From contig CP017315.1 of assembly GCA_002005325.1 (NCBI GenBank), positions 62,001 to 126,000 on the forward strand: 64,000 nt of DNA. Reading direction: 5' to 3'. Each line of letters starts with the position of its first letter. Position 1 is the stretch's first letter. This document shows, in pieces, positions 25,315 to 34,400 of the stretch. Origin of the DNA: Candidatus Tokpelaia hoelldoblerii. Its GTDB lineage: Bacteria; Pseudomonadota; Alphaproteobacteria; Rhizobiales; Rhizobiaceae. The notes below the pieces were generated by a model. The model had not been told where the DNA came from and searched no databases. It worked only from the letters and a program-made list of their open reading frames with translations. The translations under genes were made by a program, and so were the position numbers.

Positions 25315-25725
25315 TTATAAGGTGCGGAAGCGGATACGTGCCGAACGCTCAAGGGCGGCGGTGGTCAGTTCGTCCAGTTCCCAGCGGTCACGCATCATCT
25401 GCAAAAACAACAGCTCTTCCTGCTGGATATCCAGATCGCTGGCGGCAATTTCCACAGCCAGAGCATAGGCCGTGTCATAAAGCTTTTCAGGCAAGGTGTC
25501 ATGAACAAGGTCGAGAATGCGTTCCAGCCCGTCGCTTTCTTCCAGGTAATTATAGCACTCCGCGGCCAAGGCATCGAGACGTTCGCGCTCAAATCCCTGA
25601 AAGACCGGATAGCGGGCGACAATAGTGCTGATGGAGCGCATTTCATTATCAGACATGTTCGCGTCAGCCGCACCGGCTGTCACCATAATGTAAATCAGGG
25701 CTTCATGCGGGGTGATATCGGACAT
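25315..25725 (-). CDS. TerB-like (tellurite-resistance B fold) protein
   Basis: A 136-residue all-helical cytosolic protein: ALIYIMVTAGAADANMSDNE, then YALAVEIAASDLDIQQEE. The repeated acidic pattern (AADANMSDNEM and ASDLDIQQEE) is the metal-binding-like feature of the TerB fold. Its function is not known; despite the name, most single-gene members have no shown link with tellurite. ATG 25725, divergent from lysS with a 157-bp spacer holding the promoters. Confidence 0.75.
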   Translation of the reverse strand: MSDITPHEALIYIMVTAGAADANMSDNEMRSISTIVARYPVFQGFERERLDALAAECYNYLEESDGLERILDLVHDTLPEKLYDTAYALAVEIAASDLDIQQEELLFLQMMRDRWELDELTTAALERSARIRFRTL

Positions 25726-25882
25726 GGCTTATCCTTCTGCCGGTTTGAATCTGCCGCATTGTAGGGCAAATAGCGCCGTGAACAAGCAGAAAAACGGTTT
25801 TGTGGCCACAATATGTTGCTTGTTGTTTATAAAGCGGTTAAATCAATGCTATTCTATGTATGACAGTTGAAGGTTATAGTAC

Positions 25883-27535
25883 ATGACGTCCGATCTTGTT
25901 TCCGATATGCATCCTGATTTGCTGGCAGCCGCCGGCACAACCAAGGCATGGCCTTTTGAAGAGGCGCGGAAGATTATCAAACGTTATGAGAAATCAGGTT
26001 ATCCTGAAACGGTTTTGTTTGAAACCGGTTACGGCCCGTCCGGCCTGCCGCATATCGGCACATTCGGTGAAGTGGCGCGCACTTCCATGGTGCGCCATGC
26101 TTTCCGGATTCTAACCCAAGACAAGGTCAAAACCCGTTTGGTGTGTTTTTCGGATGATATGGATGGCCTGCGCAAAGTGCCGGACAATGTGCCCAACCGT
26201 GAGATGATGGAACAATATCTGGGCAAACCACTGAGCCGTGTGCCTGATCCGTTTTCCAGCGAATATCCGTCTTTCGGCGCGGCCAACAATGCGCGTTTGC
26301 GGGCGTTTCTCGACCGTTTCGGTTTTGACTATGAGTTCATCAGCGCCACGGATTATTATACCAGCGGCCAGTTTGATGAAACGCTGTTGAAGATGCTCAA
26401 GGCTTATGACAAGGTGATGGACATCATCCTGCCGACTTTGGGCGAGGAGCGCCGCGCCAGCTATTCGCCGTTTTTGCCGGTCAGCCCGATTAGCGGCAGG
26501 GTGTTGCAGGTGCCGGTGATTGCCCGCGATGTCAAGAGGGGCACCATCACCTATATTGAACCGGAAACCGGCGAACAGATTGAAACAGAAATTACCGGCG
26601 GCAAGGTCAAATGCCAGTGGAAAGCTGACTGGGCCATGCGCTGGACGGCGCTTGGCGTTGATTATGAAATGGCGGGCAAGGATCTGATTGATTCCGTGAC
26701 ACTGTCTTCCAGAATCTGCCGCGCGTTGGGCGGCACACCGCCAGAGGGTTTCAATTATGAATTGTTCCTTGATGACAAGGGACAGAAAATTTCCAAGTCG
26801 AAAGGCAATGGCCTGACAATTGACGAATGGCTGACTTATGCGCCGACTGAAAGCCTGGCGCTTTATATGTATCAGAAACCGAAGACTGCCAAGCGGCTGT
26901 ATTTTGATGTTATTCCGAAAGCGGTGGATGAATATTACAGCTTTCTTGCCGCTTATGAAAAACAGGACCGGGCGGCACGGCTGAACAATCCGGTCTGGCA
27001 TATTCACAATGGTGAACCGCCGCAGATTACTTTGCCGGTGACATTTGCGCTGCTGCTTAATCTGGTGAGCGCATCAAACGCTGAAAATGAGGCGGTGTTG
27101 TGGGGCTTTATCTCGCGCTATGCGGAAGGGGTCAATACACAGACACATCCCGAACTTGGCCGGCTGGTGACGTATGCCATTCGTTATTTCAACGATTTTG
27201 TCAAACCGGCCAAGCAGTTCCGCGCCGCTGATGACGTCGAGCGGGAAACACTGGGTGCGCTTGATGCCAAACTCGGCACATTGCCGGCGGATGCTGATGG
27301 CAACACCATTCAGAACGCCATGCTGGACGTGGCGCGTGGTATTGAGCGTTATCAGGACCATAACAAGGTAAGCCCTGAAGGCGGGCCGGGTGTTTCGGTC
27401 TCATTTTTCCAGATGCTGTATGAAGTGCTGATCGGGCAGACACGGGGGCCGCGTTTTGGTTCGTTTGTCGCGCTTTATGGCATTGCGGAAACGCGGGCGC
27501 TGATTCATGATGCGCTGGCGGGGAAACTTGTATGA
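25883..27535 (+). CDS. lysS: Lysyl-tRNA synthetase, class I
   Basis: A 550-residue enzyme of the class I (archaeal-type) LysRS family, not the usual bacterial class II form. The HIGH motif is GPSGLPHIGTFGEV and the KMSKS motif is QKISKSKGNG; ATDYYTSGQFDE and SYSPFLPVSP are further family segments. Class I LysRS is characteristic of alphaproteobacteria, so this is vertical inheritance. AAGG lies 9 nt before ATG 25883. It overlaps prfC by 4 nt (ATGA), coupling a tRNA charging enzyme with a release factor. Confidence 0.94.
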   Translation: MTSDLVSDMHPDLLAAAGTTKAWPFEEARKIIKRYEKSGYPETVLFETGYGPSGLPHIGTFGEVARTSMVRHAFRILTQDKVKTRLVCFSDDMDGLRKVPDNVPNREMMEQYLGKPLSRVPDPFSSEYPSFGAANNARLRAFLDRFGFDYEFISATDYYTSGQFDETLLKMLKAYDKVMDIILPTLGEERRASYSPFLPVSPISGRVLQVPVIARDVKRGTITYIEPETGEQIETEITGGKVKCQWKADWAMRWTALGVDYEMAGKDLIDSVTLSSRICRALGGTPPEGFNYELFLDDKGQKISKSKGNGLTIDEWLTYAPTESLALYMYQKPKTAKRLYFDVIPKAVDEYYSFLAAYEKQDRAARLNNPVWHIHNGEPPQITLPVTFALLLNLVSASNAENEAVLWGFISRYAEGVNTQTHPELGRLVTYAIRYFNDFVKPAKQFRAADDVERETLGALDAKLGTLPADADGNTIQNAMLDVARGIERYQDHNKVSPEGGPGVSVSFFQMLYEVLIGQTRGPRFGSFVALYGIAETRALIHDALAGKLV

Positions 27536-29100
27536 GCCATGAAATTGAGCGGCGGCGCAGTTTTGCGATTATCGCCCACCCTGATGCCGGTAAAACCACA
27601 CTGACGGAAAAGCTGTTGCTGTTTGGCGGCGCCATTCAGCTTGCCGGTGAAGTGAAGGCCAAGAAAGACCGGATTCAAACCCGTTCGGACTGGATGAAGA
27701 TTGAGCGCGAGCGCGGTATTTCCGTTGTCACCTCGGTGATGACATTTGAATATAAGAATTGCATTTTCAATCTGCTGGATACACCCGGGCACGAAGATTT
27801 TGCTGATGACACCTACCGCACCTTGACTGCGGTGGACAGCGCCATCATGGTGCTTGATGGTGCGCGTGGTATTGAACCGCGGACGCTGAAACTGTTTGAA
27901 GTTTGCCGTATGCGCGATATTCCGATTGTCACCTTTGTCAACAAGATGGACCGGGAAGCGCGTGATCCGCTGGAAATTCTGGATGAGATTGAGGAAAAAC
28001 TGGCGCTCGACACTGCGCCGGTGACGTGGCCGATTGGCTCGGGTAAAAACTTTGCCGGTTCTTACGATTTGCATGGCAACACCATGCGCAGACAAGATGA
28101 CGAGGAAACGCCGCGTGCGGTTTCCGGTGTTGATGAGGTGGCGGAATTTCTGCCGGAAAATGACCGTGCTGCTTTTGTTGAGGGCGTGGAACTGGCGCGT
28201 GACGCCTGCAAGCGTTTTAACCGCAAGGCGTTTATGGAAGGGCATATGACGCCGGTTTATTTCGGTTCGGCCTTGCGCAATTACGGTGTGCGCGATCTGA
28301 TTGATGCGCTGGTGGATTTCGGCCCCAGCCCGCGTGACAGCCAGGCGGATACGCGGGTTGTTCATGCAGATGAAGCGGCTATGACCGGTTTTGTCTTCAA
28401 GATACAGGCCAATATGGATCCGAACCACCGTGACCGGATTGCCTTTTTACGGGTGTGCTCCGGCAAGCTTGCCCGTGGCATGAAAGCGAAACTTGTGCGC
28501 ACCGGCAAGCCGGTGACACTTTCTGCACCGCAGTTTTTCTTTGCCCGCAGCCGCCAGATTGCTGATGAGGCCTATGCCGGTGATGTGGTGGGCATTCCCA
28601 ATCACGGCACTTTGCGCATTGGTGACACATTGACGGAGGGCGAAGATATCCTGTTTAAGGGCGTACCGAATTTTGCGCCGGAAATTTTGCGCCGTGTCCG
28701 TCTTGGCGATGCGATGAAAGCCAAGAAGCTGAAAGAAGCGTTGCAGCAGATGGCTGAGGAGGGCGTGGTGCAGTTGTTCACGCCGGATGATGGTTCACCG
28801 GCGATTGTCGGCGTGGTTGGCGCCTTGCAGATTGATGTGCTCGCCGAGCGTTTGAAGGTGGAATATTCGTTACCGGTTTCGTTTGAAGTGGCGCGCTTTA
28901 CCGTCTGCCGCTGGATAGGCGCGGATGATGAAGCGGAACTGGCGCACTTTATCACTTCACATCGTGCTGATATTGCCTGGGACCTTGATGGCGATCCGGT
29001 GTTTTTGGCGCAAAATGGTTTTTCATTGAATTATGAGGCTGAACGCTGGAAGCAGATTCGCTTTGCCGCTTTTAAGGATTATCAGGTACGCAGCAGATAG
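27532..29100 (+). CDS. prfC: Peptide chain release factor 3
   Basis: A 522-residue GTPase that recycles RF1/RF2 from the ribosome. G1 is AHPDAGKTTLTEK, switch regions include RGISVVTSVMTFEY, G3 is DTPGHEDF and G4 is NKMDRE. Domain II and III follow (MTGFVFKIQANMDPNHRDRI, VGALQIDVLAERLKVEY). Normal length. It starts in the last codons of lysS and is followed after 26 nt by thpR. Confidence 0.95.
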   Translation: MSHEIERRRSFAIIAHPDAGKTTLTEKLLLFGGAIQLAGEVKAKKDRIQTRSDWMKIERERGISVVTSVMTFEYKNCIFNLLDTPGHEDFADDTYRTLTAVDSAIMVLDGARGIEPRTLKLFEVCRMRDIPIVTFVNKMDREARDPLEILDEIEEKLALDTAPVTWPIGSGKNFAGSYDLHGNTMRRQDDEETPRAVSGVDEVAEFLPENDRAAFVEGVELARDACKRFNRKAFMEGHMTPVYFGSALRNYGVRDLIDALVDFGPSPRDSQADTRVVHADEAAMTGFVFKIQANMDPNHRDRIAFLRVCSGKLARGMKAKLVRTGKPVTLSAPQFFFARSRQIADEAYAGDVVGIPNHGTLRIGDTLTEGEDILFKGVPNFAPEILRRVRLGDAMKAKKLKEALQQMAEEGVVQLFTPDDGSPAIVGVVGALQIDVLAERLKVEYSLPVSFEVARFTVCRWIGADDEAELAHFITSHRADIAWDLDGDPVFLAQNGFSLNYEAERWKQIRFAAFKDYQVRSR

Positions 29101-29126
29101 CACGTGACTGCCGGAGGAAACAGACT

Positions 29127-29675
29127 ATGCCACGTTTATTCGCAGCCTTGCAGATTCCGCATGACGCGGCGCTTTCCTTGTCATTGTTGCGCAGTGGCCT
29201 GCCCGCGGCGCGCTGGGTGGAGGTGGAAGATTATCATATCACTTTGCGATTTTTTGGCGATGTGGACAATCGTGTTGCTGATGCAATCGTTGAAGCGCTG
29301 GACAGTGTAACCGGTGCGCCGTTTTCCTTGCAGCTCAAAGGGGTGGATGTGTTTACCCCGAAAAAACCGCGCGCGCTTTATGCCGGTGTGGCGGGAAGCC
29401 TGGCACTTATCGGTTTGCAGGAGCGCATAGAACGGGCAAGCCGCAAGGCCGGTGTAAAAGCGGAAACAAGAAAATTTATTCCGCATGTGACGCTGGCACG
29501 CCTGAATACACAGGTCCTGCTTGATGATCTCATAAAATATCTGACCACGCGCGGTAATTTTGAAAGCAAGGTTTTTAACGTTGCGCGCTTTGTCCTGATG
29601 TCGTCAAAAGATTCCGTCGGCGGCGGGCCATATAAAATTGAAGAAGTCTGGCCGTTAAATGAAAAACGCTTATAA
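29127..29675 (+). CDS. thpR: RNA 2',3'-cyclic phosphodiesterase
   Basis: A 182-residue protein of the 2H phosphoesterase superfamily. The two catalytic HxTx motifs are YHITLRFFG and FIPHVTLARL. These enzymes open 2',3'-cyclic phosphate ends of RNA; the physiological substrate is uncertain. Its 3' end overlaps the convergent carbonic anhydrase gene by 6 nt. Confidence 0.9.
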   Translation: MPRLFAALQIPHDAALSLSLLRSGLPAARWVEVEDYHITLRFFGDVDNRVADAIVEALDSVTGAPFSLQLKGVDVFTPKKPRALYAGVAGSLALIGLQERIERASRKAGVKAETRKFIPHVTLARLNTQVLLDDLIKYLTTRGNFESKVFNVARFVLMSSKDSVGGGPYKIEEVWPLNEKRL

Positions 29676-30323
29676 GCTTTCTTCAGGCGAAAACAGGTTA
29701 AATTCGCCGCTGTCTTTATCCAGCAGCCACAATTCGCCGAAGGAAATATCAAACCATGCTGCATGCAGTTGCAGTTTGCCTGCTGCCTCACGCCTGGCGA
29801 TCCATGGAAATGTGCGCAGATTGTTGAGGGAATAGCGCAGTGAAATCCGCTCCAGCGCGGTTTGGCGTTCATGCCGGGTCATCAGCGCGTTGGTTGTCAC
29901 CGCTTCAACCGCCGGGCGCAGCAGCCCCATCCAGCGGCCGATAAAATCGTCAGAGGATAAGGGCTTGCTTTCCATATCAAGCGCGGCACGGATACCGCCG
30001 CAGCGGCCATGGCCAAGCACAACAATATGTTTAACCTTTAGAGATTGCACCGCATATTCAAGCGCTGAAGAGGTGGCGTGATATTCGCCATCGGGGTGAA
30101 AGGGCGGCACCTGATTGGCGACATTGCGCACGACAAACATTTCACCCGGTGTTGAGTCAAAAATCAGCTCGGGCGCGGCGCGTGAATCACAGCAGGCAAT
30201 CATCAGGATTTCCGGCTTTTGCCCTTCAGCAGCAAGCTGCCGATAGCGCTGGCGTTCGTTTTGAAACTGTGTTGTGGCAAAGTTGCGATAGCCTTGAAGC
30301 AACCTTGGGGGGAAATGATGCAT
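29670..30323 (-). CDS. Beta-class carbonic anhydrase
   Basis: A 217-residue zinc enzyme interconverting CO2 and bicarbonate. Zinc ligands and the active-site dyad are visible in ACCDSRAAPELIF and LGHGRCGGIRAAL. No signal peptide, so cytosolic. ATG 30323 is used; TTG 30347 in frame is less likely. pdxY ends 16 nt upstream on the same strand, so the two probably share a message. Confidence 0.93.
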   Translation of the reverse strand: MHHFPPRLLQGYRNFATTQFQNERQRYRQLAAEGQKPEILMIACCDSRAAPELIFDSTPGEMFVVRNVANQVPPFHPDGEYHATSSALEYAVQSLKVKHIVVLGHGRCGGIRAALDMESKPLSSDDFIGRWMGLLRPAVEAVTTNALMTRHERQTALERISLRYSLNNLRTFPWIARREAAGKLQLHAAWFDISFGELWLLDKDSGEFNLFSPEESL

Positions 30324-30339
30324 AAATTCCGGGCCTTTT

Positions 30340-31194
30340 TTACGCAACCCGCTGCAGACGGGCGGCGGGTGATGGTTTCAATATCGATAATGGCGCATCG
30401 GCAAGCCGCAATTCATCCGCACCGATGCTCAAACTATAATGCAGATGGTCGTAAACAGTTGCAGCCGTTTTCTGCAAAGCCTGCGGCAGTGCCTCCCCAT
30501 TCATATAGTGGACCAGAAACATAGCGCTGGTGAGATCGCCCAGACCATTGACCGGTGTGTCGAAACGTTTGTGCTCGGCAAGCCATGCCTCATCCCTGGT
30601 GACAAGGAGAATGCCGGTTTCTTCCGGGTTTTCGCAAAAGGCTGAACTGACCAGCGCAATTGCCGGTGAAATTTTCCGCACCGCGGCAATGACATCATGA
30701 TTGTTCTTCAAATCCTGTCCGCAAAACCATGCCAGTTCATCACGGTTGGGCTTGATCAGCGTGGCAACCGGCAACAATTTGTCACGGATGGCTTGCGCAA
30801 TATCACTGCTGACATAAAGGCCGTTTTCATCGCCGATAATCGGGTCGCACATCACAATCAGTTCCGACTTTTCCGCTTGCAATTGCGCAATCAGTTCCGC
30901 CGTCATGGCGGCTTGCGCTGGTGAGCCGAAGTAGCCGGTCAGCACAGCGTCAATCTCGCCGCGCCAAGGCGAACGCAAAATATCTTCAACCCATTTGGTA
31001 AAGATGTCATCCGGCGTGACCAGCTTGTGCGCCATGCCGTGGCGCGGCTGCCATGTCATGGCGACAGTCGGCATGGACCAGACCGGACAGCCGGCGTCTT
31101 CCAGCGTGTGGACGCTGACCCGGTTGCCAACAGCGCCGCGGATGACATGGCTGGAAATGGTAAGAACAGTTTTATTGTCAGATGGTGTTTGCAT
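30340..31194 (-). CDS. pdxY: Pyridoxal kinase
   Basis: A 284-residue kinase of the ribokinase/PfkB fold that makes pyridoxal 5'-phosphate in the salvage route. It shows VLTISSHVIRGAVGNRV, the strand CDPIIGDENGLYV and NGLGDLTSAMFLVHY with the GxGD catalytic region. The frame stays open to 31332, but ATG 31194 has AAAGGTG 6 nt ahead and begins at the family position. It heads the pdxY-carbonic anhydrase unit, divergent from gdh. Confidence 0.92.
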   Translation of the reverse strand: MQTPSDNKTVLTISSHVIRGAVGNRVSVHTLEDAGCPVWSMPTVAMTWQPRHGMAHKLVTPDDIFTKWVEDILRSPWRGEIDAVLTGYFGSPAQAAMTAELIAQLQAEKSELIVMCDPIIGDENGLYVSSDIAQAIRDKLLPVATLIKPNRDELAWFCGQDLKNNHDVIAAVRKISPAIALVSSAFCENPEETGILLVTRDEAWLAEHKRFDTPVNGLGDLTSAMFLVHYMNGEALPQALQKTAATVYDHLHYSLSIGADELRLADAPLSILKPSPAARLQRVA

Positions 31195-31407
31195 GGCTTC
31201 ACCTTTGTGTGTGGGGGCATAAGAGAATAATTTCTGTTTTAACATCATTGCTGCGGATGAATAAACGCAAAATGCCGCAAATAAAACAAGAAGTAAACAA
31301 AAAGTAAATTTTTTCTCGTTTTCGCTCCTCACTTTTTATAATCCCGCCCTAGATACACTGGAAGCCTTTTTGATTGCCCTTTGACCCGTAGAACCCGGAG
31401 AAGAACA

Positions 31408-34400
31408 GTGTCCAGTAAAGCCCGCCCAGGATCGTCCAAAACCGATATGATATCGCTTCAACCGGCAACAGCGGGCGAGCCTGCGCTGGCCACAATGCTG
31501 TTTGACCGCGTGCCGGAAGAGGATATCAGCCAGTATCAGCAGCCCGAGCTGCTTGCTGCGTCTGCCCTTGCCGTCAAGGCGCTGCAAAACCAGAAGCCCG
31601 GGCAATGCCCGATTACCATCAACCACAGTGCTGTCACGCGCAATGGTGAAAAGGTTACGGTGATTACGCTGGTCAGTGATAACAAACCGTTTTTGTTTGA
31701 TTCGGTTATGGGTGAAATCGGCACGCTTGTTTCTGATATGTATCTGGTGACACATCTCGTGCTCAATATCACCAATTCTGAAAGCAAGGCGACGGTTTCA
31801 CTGGCCGGCGCTGATGAACCTGCTGACAAGCGCCGTATCAACCTGATGCAGATTCATGTGCCGGCCCTGAACAAAGGGCAGAGCGAAAAACTGCGCCTTG
31901 GCCTGGAAACCGTGGTCAATCAGGTTAACGCCGCCACCCGCGACTGGAAGCCGATGCTTGCCTATTTAAGCGCTGTTACGGCGCAATACCGCGGTAACCC
32001 GCCGGACGGGCATGAAAAGGACGCCGCGCGGCTCGCCGATTTTCTCGGCTGGCTGATGGATGATAATTTTCTGTTTCTCGGCATGCGGGAATATCCGGTT
32101 CAAGCCGCTGCTCATATGGCGGAAAGCGCCAAGGCGGGAACCCGCGCCCATGGCACCAATCTCGGCATTTTGACAGATGCCTCGCTGCGCCTTGTGCGCG
32201 ATCCGCTGATTGAGCAAATGCCGAAAGAAGCGCAGGCCTTTATGGAAGGGAACTCCTTGCTGCTGGTCACCAAGGCCAAGGCGCGCTCAAAAGTGCATCG
32301 GCGGGTGCAGTTTGATTATATCGGCGTCAAATTGTTCGATTATGACGGCAGCCTGAAGGGCGAATTACGCATTTTCGGATTGTTCACAGCGACAGCCTAT
32401 AGCTGCCCTATCATGCGGATTCCCTATCTGCGTCCGAAAGTCGAACAGATTATCCACCGCCTTGGCTACAGCCTGGGCGACCATGCCGGCCGGATGCTGC
32501 TCAACATTCTGGAAAGCTATCCGCGTGACGAGCTGTTCCGGATGGGGGAAGCCAGTCTGGCGAAAAATGCCGGCAAGATTCTGGCGCTGATGCAGCGGCC
32601 GCGTATCCGTGTGCTGGTCAATGAAGAAACATCCCGCCATTCGGTTTCTGTTCTGGTATTTATCCCGCGTGATCGCTATGACAGTATAGCGCGTGAGAAC
32701 ATCGGCCGTTATCTGGTGGAGGTTCTTCACGGGGAGTCTTTTGAGTTTACACCATTTTTGTTAAACTCCGGCTTGACACGGATTCATTATGTCATCCGCC
32801 GTAAAAAGGCGGTAGAGCAGGAGATCGGGCAGGCAGCGCTGGAGGCGGCGGTGACAAATATTGTCAGCACCTGGGGTGACCAGGTGGCTTATGCTGCTGC
32901 ACACGAACAGGCAAATCCGCAGATTACAGCACTGGCCAGCACTTTCCCGGAAAGTTATCGCGACAATTTCAATGCCCGGGTGGCATTGCAGGATGCGGCC
33001 CTGATCACCACGCTTTCAGCGGCGAAAGATCTGGAAATCAGCTTTTACAATCCGGTTGCGGAAGAAAAGAGCATGGTTTACCTCAAACTGTTCCACCGCA
33101 ATACGGCGCTTAAGCTGTCGCAACGCGTGCCTGTGCTGGAAAATATGGGCTTTCGGGTGATCGCCGAGCAGACCTTGTGCCTGCCTGACGGGGCGGGGGG
33201 AGATGTCTACCTGCACAATATCGCGCTGGAAAAGGTTCGTGGGCAGGGTATTGATCCGGTGGAAAACAGTGCGCTTCTGGCTGAAACATTTGAAGCCATC
33301 TGGGCAGGCAATGCTGAAAACGACGCCTTTAACGGCCTGACGCTGGCCGCCGGTATGGAATGGCGCAAGATTGTCGTGCTGCGGGCACTGGCGCGCTATC
33401 TGCAACAGACCGGCCTGCCTTATGAACAGGCGGCACTGGCGCGGGGGCTGAGCCGCAATCCGGCGATTGCCCGTGATCTTTATGAACTGTTCCGCCTGAA
33501 ATTTGACCCCGCCTGCCAGAAAGAGGATGCTGCAAAGCAGCGGGCGAAAAGCGATACGCGGCTGGAAACAGCAATACAGGCCCTGCCCGCCCTTGAGGAT
33601 GAACAGATGATGCGGGCGTTTCATGGGCTAGTTGCCGCCGGTTTGCGCAGCAATGCTTATCTGCCGGAAAAAGATGGCCGTCAGCGCCGCACGCTGGCCT
33701 TTACTTTTGACCCGCAGAAGATTGATGTTCTGCCGCATCCGCGCCCTTATCGGGAGAGCTTTGTTTATGGGCCGGAAGTGGAAGGCATCTATTTGCGTTT
33801 TGATGCCGTGGCGCGCGGCGGGGTTTGCCGCTTGAAACAGCGCCATGATTATCGTGACGCTGTGCTTGCCCGCTGCAAGGGGCAGCGGTTGCGCAAAGCC
33901 GTGGTGGTGCCGGCGGGTGCGCGCGGCGCTTTTTATGCGACCGCCTTGCCTTATGAGGCGGATGACAAGGCAAATCTTGAAAGCACCCGTCTTGCCTATG
34001 GTCTTTATGTCGCGGCTTTGTTGTCGGTTATGGACAATTACCACAATGGCAAAATTGTTCCGGCAGAAGGCCTTTTGCGCTATGATGGCGATGATGCCTA
34101 TCTGGTCATGGCGGCAGGAGATGGCACTGAAGCCTTTGCCGATACCGCCAACAGCCTGAGCGAGGCGCAGGGCTTCTGGCTGGAAGACGCTTTTGCCGCC
34201 GGCTATGACCACAAGAAAACCGGCATTACCGCAAAAGGGGCCTGGGACACTGTCAGGCGGCATTTCCGCGCTTTTGGCCGCAATATCCAGACCTCGGCTT
34301 TCACGGTCGCCGGTGTTGGCAATATGGGCGATGATATGTTTGGCAATGGCCTGTTGCAGACGCGCACCGCCCGTCTTGTCGCGGCTTTTGACGAACGTGA